Positions 60,651 to 64,000 of a stretch of DNA of 64,000 nt are shown here, one piece after another. The stretch spans positions 1-64,000 of the forward strand of contig JAOIPS010000004.1 of assembly GCA_028141225.1 (NCBI GenBank), given 5' to 3'. The stretch's first letter is position 1; each line of letters begins with the position of its first letter. Below the pieces are notes generated by a model. It was given only the letters and a program-made list of their open reading frames with translations. It did not search any database and was not told where the DNA came from. This DNA comes from Prochlorococcus sp. AH-736-L23. GTDB lineage: Bacteria > Cyanobacteriota > Cyanobacteriia > PCC-6307 > Cyanobiaceae. Position numbers and translations under genes: made by a program.

Positions 60651-60685
60651 AAGAAATAAAAAAGTCATCCTGTTAGGATGACTTT
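60651..60685 (-). terminator. Rho-independent terminator (minus strand)
   Basis: A perfect 10-bp stem, AAAGTCATCC / GGATGACTTT, with a 5-base loop is followed on the minus strand by TTTATTTCTT. On the plus strand the stem is not followed by a clean T-run. It therefore ends a minus-strand transcript arising between here and the tRNA-Asn terminator. Confidence 0.75.
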
Positions 60686-60838
60686 GGATAACTTTTTGGA
60701 ATGTATAAACACCCCTGGCGAAAGTCGGGGAGACCTCACCTGATAGTGCCTGACTGAACCTGATATAAGAAATCGAAGAAAAGATATATTTCACGACCAT
60801 TTCACGACCATCACAATTAATTTGATTCCAATAGGGCA
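60656..60838 (-). ncRNA. Candidate small minus-strand transcript, GC-richer than surroundings
   Basis: Between the tRNA-Asn terminator and the terminator at 60661-60685 lies about 180 bp with its own minus-strand terminator but no convincing gene. The sequence around 60708-60775 is clearly GC-richer than the flanks. A tandem ATGGTCGTGAA occurs twice near 60794-60815. A 68-codon ORF is open here but its product looks unlike a protein family. It could be a small RNA, a short peptide gene or a remnant. Confidence 0.4.
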
Positions 60839-60840
60839 TT

Positions 60841-60874
60841 AAAAAAGACCTCAAGTAAATTAACTTGAAGTCTT
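60841..60874 (-). terminator. Rho-independent terminator of tRNA-Asn
   Basis: On the minus strand AAGACTTCAAGT pairs with ACTTGAGGTCTT across a 6-base loop (one T-G wobble), followed by a run of six T. It begins 18 bases past the mature 3' end of tRNA-Asn, so it should end that transcript. Confidence 0.85.
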
Positions 60875-60891
60875 AAGAACCCGTTATTGAA

Positions 60892-60963
<72 letters not shown>

Positions 60964-61012
60964 ATATAAAATGAATTTAGCTCTTTAAAGTACCTTATGA
61001 CAAGTACAAGGG

Positions 61013-61699
61013 TTAATTATATTGAAATTTTGATGGTTCTTGCCAACTGGATAAATAACCATTTTTCAACTCTGCTACTGCATCAGCATAAGTTAATTCT
61101 TCATAACGATGAGTAATCCACAAAGCTGATAAAGGTTTTTTACAGTCACTTGTAAGATCTTTAATAGTTTTTAAAACTTTTAATTGGCTGGTTTGATCAA
61201 GTAACGCTGTAGGCTCGTCTAAAAGAATAAAATTTCTATTACTAATCAGAGCGCATGCAATAGTTAAGCGTTGTTTTTGTCCACCGCTCAAAGTATGAAC
61301 TGGCCTTTTTTCAAAACCAGTCATTCCAACCTTATCAAGCACATATTCAATTTTTTTATTAATTTCATTTTGACTTATATTCTGATTAATATTAATCAGA
61401 AGTTCACTCCTACAATTTGGCATTAATATTTGATGATCAGGGTTTTGGAACACCATGCCAATATTTGCATTAGAGTCAATGACGCCATTTTTGGGTTTGA
61501 TTATTCCATTGATTAATTTTAAAAGAGTACTTTTTCCACTCCCGTTTTTACCTACAACCATCCAAAATCCAGGTTTTTTTATTGAGAAGTTACATTTAAA
61601 AATTAAATTTTCTTTTTCTCTAAGATATGAAAAAGAAACATCTTTGAATTGAATATGAGGTATTTCATTTTCAAGTGAATCTCGCATTAATTCTATCAA
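61013..61699 (-). CDS. ABC transporter ATP-binding protein
   Basis: The 228-aa ATPase has Walker A GKNGSGKST, Q-loop VFQNPDHQIL, signature LSGGQKQR, Walker B FILLDEPTALLD and the switch His (WITHRYEEL). QNPDHQI and the overall length resemble the ECF/cobalt-type (CbiO/EcfA) ATPases, but no permease is adjacent, so the substrate is unknown. Its ATG overlaps the stop of the UPF0367 gene by 4 bp. Confidence 0.88.
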   Translation of the reverse strand: MIELMRDSLENEIPHIQFKDVSFSYLREKENLIFKCNFSIKKPGFWMVVGKNGSGKSTLLKLINGIIKPKNGVIDSNANIGMVFQNPDHQILMPNCRSELLININQNISQNEINKKIEYVLDKVGMTGFEKRPVHTLSGGQKQRLTIACALISNRNFILLDEPTALLDQTSQLKVLKTIKDLTSDCKKPLSALWITHRYEELTYADAVAELKNGYLSSWQEPSKFQYN

Positions 61700-61974
61700 T
61701 CTATGTTGAGAGAAAATCCAGGCCTTTTAGCTCCTCCTGCTACAGATGATTTTTCATATATCTGAACAGAAATGATTTCTTTAGCTCTTACCGAAATTAA
61801 TTTATCTTGCACTTTGTCACACCTTAATTCGATCAAGTTTGAGGATTCTAAAGTTTCATTCATAGAACTTTTTATTTCATCATAAATTCTTTTAACATCA
61901 TCAAATTCTTTCTTCTGAATTGAAAGTGGAAAAGGTGAATATCTCAGACTTAGTTCTAACGAATACATAATCAT
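61696..61974 (-). CDS. UPF0367 family protein
   Basis: The 92-aa protein has MYSLELSLRYSPFPLSIQKKE and the C-terminal KSSVAGGAKRPGFSLNID that mark the cyanobacterial UPF0367 family of unknown function. Two in-frame ATG codons (61974 and 61968) are possible; AGGAAG lies 7 bases before the first. It is translationally coupled to the ABC ATPase by a 4-bp overlap and divergent from cysK. Confidence 0.88.
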   Translation of the reverse strand: MIMYSLELSLRYSPFPLSIQKKEFDDVKRIYDEIKSSMNETLESSNLIELRCDKVQDKLISVRAKEIISVQIYEKSSVAGGAKRPGFSLNID

Positions 61975-62099
61975 AATAAAAACTTCCTTTTATATTACTA
62001 AATATTTTTTCTCAGGAAGTTATTTAAATTAAATTCTTTTGAGAAAATTATATAAAAGATCTTTAAATACAATTATTATTAATATTAGGAGAAATTAAT

Positions 62100-63089
62100 T
62101 TGCATTTTAAAAATAACTGCATGGAAATAGCAAATGATATAACTTCACTGGTTGGCAATACCCCATTAGTTAAATTAAATCGAATCAAAAAGTATTTTGA
62201 TTGTTATCCAGAAATAATAGCCAAACTAGAAAGTTTCAATCCATCAGCGTCCGTTAAAGATCGGATCGCTTATTCAATGTTATGTAAAGCTGAAGAAGAA
62301 GGATTGATAACGCCAGATAAAACAACGTTAATTGAAGCAACTAGTGGGAATACTGGCATCGCATTAGCAATGGTTGCTGCAGCAAAAGGCTATAAATTGA
62401 TATTAACTATGCCGGATACGATGAGTATCGAGAGAAGGGCAATGTTGAGGGCATATGGAGCTGAATTACAGCTAACACCAGGAAAAGACGGAATGAAAGG
62501 AGCTTTAGATTTAGCTAATGAGTTGTCTTCAACCATTACAAATAGCTATCAATTTAATCAGTTTGAAAACTTTGCTAATCCAGATATTCATGAAAGAACG
62601 ACGGCTCAAGAAATATGGTCCCAATCCAATAACAATTTAGATGGACTAGTTACAGGAGTAGGCACAGGAGGAACAATTACTGGTTGTGCACGTTTTTTGA
62701 AAAAAGTTAATCCAAATTGCAAAATTTATGCCGTAGAGCCCAAAAAAAGTGCTGTGATTTCCGGAGAAAAAGCAGGATCTCATTCGATTCAAGGAATTGG
62801 AGCGGGTTTCGTACCGAAAGTTCTTAATACTAAATTAATTGATGAAATTATAAAAATAGATGACGATGAAGCATTTTATTATGGGCGTTTATTAGCTAGA
62901 TTAGAAGGCCTTTTATCTGGCATCAGCAGCGGTGCAGCTTTAGCAGCAACTATAAAAATCGGCAAAAGGAAAGAACTAATGAATAAAAGATTGATAGTTA
63001 TTCTTCCAAGTTTTGGAGAAAGATATTTATCAACAGCAATGTTTGAATCTAATACTTCAATTCAGGCCAGAAAAGATGGTTATCTTTAA
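62100..63089 (+). CDS. cysK: Cysteine synthase (O-acetylserine thiol-lyase)
   Basis: This PLP enzyme makes cysteine from O-acetylserine and sulfide. The protein has SLVGNTPLVKLNRI, the PLP-Lys motif NPSASVKDRIAYSM, EATSGNTGIALA and GVGTGGTITG. The track start is TTG (TTG CAT TTT), with AGGAGA at good spacing upstream; an ATG 21 bp later (MEIANDITSL) has no visible ribosome site. I keep the TTG start with moderate certainty. cysM versus cysK is not settled. Confidence 0.93.
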   Translation: MHFKNNCMEIANDITSLVGNTPLVKLNRIKKYFDCYPEIIAKLESFNPSASVKDRIAYSMLCKAEEEGLITPDKTTLIEATSGNTGIALAMVAAAKGYKLILTMPDTMSIERRAMLRAYGAELQLTPGKDGMKGALDLANELSSTITNSYQFNQFENFANPDIHERTTAQEIWSQSNNNLDGLVTGVGTGGTITGCARFLKKVNPNCKIYAVEPKKSAVISGEKAGSHSIQGIGAGFVPKVLNTKLIDEIIKIDDDEAFYYGRLLARLEGLLSGISSGAALAATIKIGKRKELMNKRLIVILPSFGERYLSTAMFESNTSIQARKDGYL

Positions 63090-63105
63090 TGCATAATTTA
63101 TAAAA

Positions 63106-63783
63106 ATGGAAAAAAATTTATATGAAGAATTAGGTCTCAAACAAAATGCAACCAGAAGTGAAATTAAATCTTCATATCGCTCTTTAGTTAAGCAACATCA
63201 TCCAGATGCAGGCGGCAAGAAAGAACGATTTCTTGCAATACAAAATGCCTGGGAAACTCTTAATGACCCTATCAAAAAGAAACAATATGATAGCAGTTTT
63301 TCCTTTTCCAGCTCATCATTTGATTCATTAAATGAAAATTGGGAGGAGAAATTTAATTCAAAAAAACATAATTCTTCAATTAAGGACAAAGAAGTTGAAA
63401 CATGGATTAAAGAAATTTATAGTCCGATAAATAGATTAATTAGTCAAATCATTAAACCTTTGAATAACGAAATAAAAGAACTATCTGCGGATCCATATGA
63501 TGACGAACTAATGGAAAATTTTTGCAGTTATATTATTCTTTCACAAAAGAAAATAGAAAAGGTTGAAAAAATTTATAACAAAAAAATAGTTCCAAAGTCT
63601 ATTTCAGCTTTAGGCCTCGATCTTTATCATTGTTTTTCACAAGTTAAAGATGCACTATCAGAATTTGATAGATATACGCAAGGATACGTAGATAATTACT
63701 TATTTGATGGCAAAGAAATGATCAAAGAAGCAAAAAGAATACAATCAAAGATGTCAATAGAGAAAAAAAATAAAAACTTTTAG
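63106..63783 (+). CDS. J-domain protein (DnaJ-like)
   Basis: The 225-aa protein has an N-terminal J domain (about 1-65) with NLYEELGLKQNATRSEIKSSYRSL and the HPD motif (QHHPDAGG). It lacks the Gly/Phe region and zinc-finger of DnaJ. The C-terminal part is charged and helical (LISQIIKPLNNEIKEL). It probably stimulates a DnaK-type chaperone at an unknown client. It follows cysK by 16 bp and is convergent with ndhO. Confidence 0.88.
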   Translation: MEKNLYEELGLKQNATRSEIKSSYRSLVKQHHPDAGGKKERFLAIQNAWETLNDPIKKKQYDSSFSFSSSSFDSLNENWEEKFNSKKHNSSIKDKEVETWIKEIYSPINRLISQIIKPLNNEIKELSADPYDDELMENFCSYIILSQKKIEKVEKIYNKKIVPKSISALGLDLYHCFSQVKDALSEFDRYTQGYVDNYLFDGKEMIKEAKRIQSKMSIEKKNKNF

Positions 63784-63794
63784 ATATAAAAATT

Positions 63795-64000
63795 TTATTG
63801 AGTATATTCTTTAAGTTGATCTAATTTCAACCAAACATCTGGAACAGGTCTGCGCCATCGAACCTGAGCATATTCGTCTTTGACTGAAAGAATCTCTCCA
63901 GGACCTTCAAAGACATAATTAGGTAGATCATCATCACTGGCTAGCGCTTCGGTACTTTTTATATAATTTTCTCTATCGATAAAAACTAAGCTTCCTTTCT
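63795..64000 (-). CDS. ndhO: NAD(P)H-quinone oxidoreductase subunit O (NdhO), N-terminus beyond window
   Basis: This gene is absent from the ORF track because it is cut by the right edge. The minus strand from 63998 reads KGSLVFIDRENY, ALASDDDLPNYVFEGPGEIL and VRWRRPVPDVWLKLDQL, ending YTQ and TAA at 63795. This matches NdhO, an oxygenic-photosynthesis-specific hydrophilic-arm subunit of NDH-1. About 67 residues are visible out of roughly 80. It is 11 bp from the convergent J-domain gene. Confidence 0.9.
   Translation of the reverse strand, partial: KGSLVFIDRENYIKSTEALASDDDLPNYVFEGPGEILSVKDEYAQVRWRRPVPDVWLKLDQLKEYTQ

Larger units (their letters stand above)
60378..60891. other. Intergenic region with repeats, palindrome and hairpins
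   Basis: This 514-bp gap between the 119-aa gene and tRNA-Asn is the longest noncoding stretch here. It contains a perfect palindrome and imperfect direct repeats (60492-60590), a strong minus-strand terminator hairpin (60661-60685), an island of higher GC with a tandem 11-bp repeat, and the tRNA terminator (60841-60874). No tRNA fragment or integrase remnant is demonstrable by eye. Confidence 0.65.

Noticed and set aside
60700-60780. Riboswitch-like sequence (TPP-like CTGA/ACCTGAT)
   Set aside because: Isolated words resemble the TPP element, but their order and pairing do not form the conserved stems, and no downstream gene would be controlled.
60648-60854. 68-aa minus ORF (MRSFLMPYWNQ...) as a protein gene
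   Set aside because: It spans a terminator hairpin and a tandem repeat, has no recognisable domain and no good ribosome site; it is better kept as a noncoding or remnant candidate. An IRFSQAL stretch resembling a tmRNA tag is coincidental, since no tRNA-like ends or tag start are present.
60378-60891. Integrated element next to tRNA-Asn
   Set aside because: No integrase, no duplicated tRNA 3' end and no att repeat can be seen; only composition and position hint at it.

Overview
The window is a dense, strongly AT-rich stretch of core bacterial chromosome. Gene content and protein motifs point to a marine picocyanobacterium, most likely a high-light-adapted Prochlorococcus. Cyanobacterial markers are NDH-1 subunits including NdhM and NdhO, Ycf3, Ycf34, ChlM, CrtP/CrtB, RpaA/RpaB, an RbcR-like regulator, DUF3172, DUF3285 and UPF0367. 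Low GC, very short intergenic gaps, many overlapping gene ends and frequent TTG/GTG starts fit a streamlined genome. I see no insertion sequence, prophage, CRISPR array or rRNA. The only tRNA is tRNA-Asn near 60.9 kb.

Layout. 1-9.2 kb: 3' part of a RelA/SpoT gene, DUF2062 protein, mnmE, nadC, argS, a HisC-like aminotransferase, a secreted MBL-fold protein and pabA/trpG. 9.2-11.5 kb (minus strand): dgkA-like, ybeY, a DUF3285 protein and prfB, which carries a programmed +1 frameshift that the ORF track splits. 11.5-17.8 kb: grxC-gshB, then the naphthoquinone (phylloquinone) cluster menF / menA-menC-menE / DHNA-CoA thioesterase. 17.8-28.6 kb: ndhH, rsmH, cysteine desulfurase, a LuxR-type response regulator, chlM, purE, cysC, a SUI1 protein, trpB, a rhodanese, a DUF3352-like protein and gltA. 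28.7-33.4 kb: ndhA-ndhI-ndhG-ndhE-nadK-CYTH operon, then a small hypothetical gene and a small LuxR protein. 33.4-45.9 kb: metF, nucleotidyltransferase, scpA, ndhD, ndhF and a Z-ISO-type carotene isomerase, rbcR, DUF3172-ndhM, crtP-crtB and an RRM protein. 45.9-52.8 kb: cca, ycf34, tsaB, then the minus-strand lipid operon rpaB-plsX-fabH-fabD-plsC. 52.9-59.6 kb: radA, ycf3, copper ATPase-tmk-holB and rpaA. 59.6-64 kb: the loosest region, with a small acidic hypothetical protein, a noncoding region holding repeats and a likely small minus-strand transcript, tRNA-Asn, an ABC ATPase with a UPF0367 protein, cysK, a J-domain protein and the 3' part of ndhO. The ORF track does not list ndhO.

Functionally the window is dominated by photosynthetic electron transport (nine NDH-1 subunit genes, PSI assembly, quinone, carotenoid and chlorophyll synthesis), membrane lipid synthesis, sulfur and cysteine metabolism, and regulation (RpaA, RpaB, two LuxR-type proteins, RbcR, RSH).

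The most interesting observations are: a 66-residue run of six hendecad repeats at the N-terminus of PlsX, likely a lipid-binding amphipathic helix; a Z-ISO homologue abutting ndhF and close to crtP/crtB; the RF2 frameshift site; and an unassigned, GC-richer minus-strand transcript candidate downstream of tRNA-Asn. I did not find a convincing undescribed multi-gene system; this is mostly conserved core genome.
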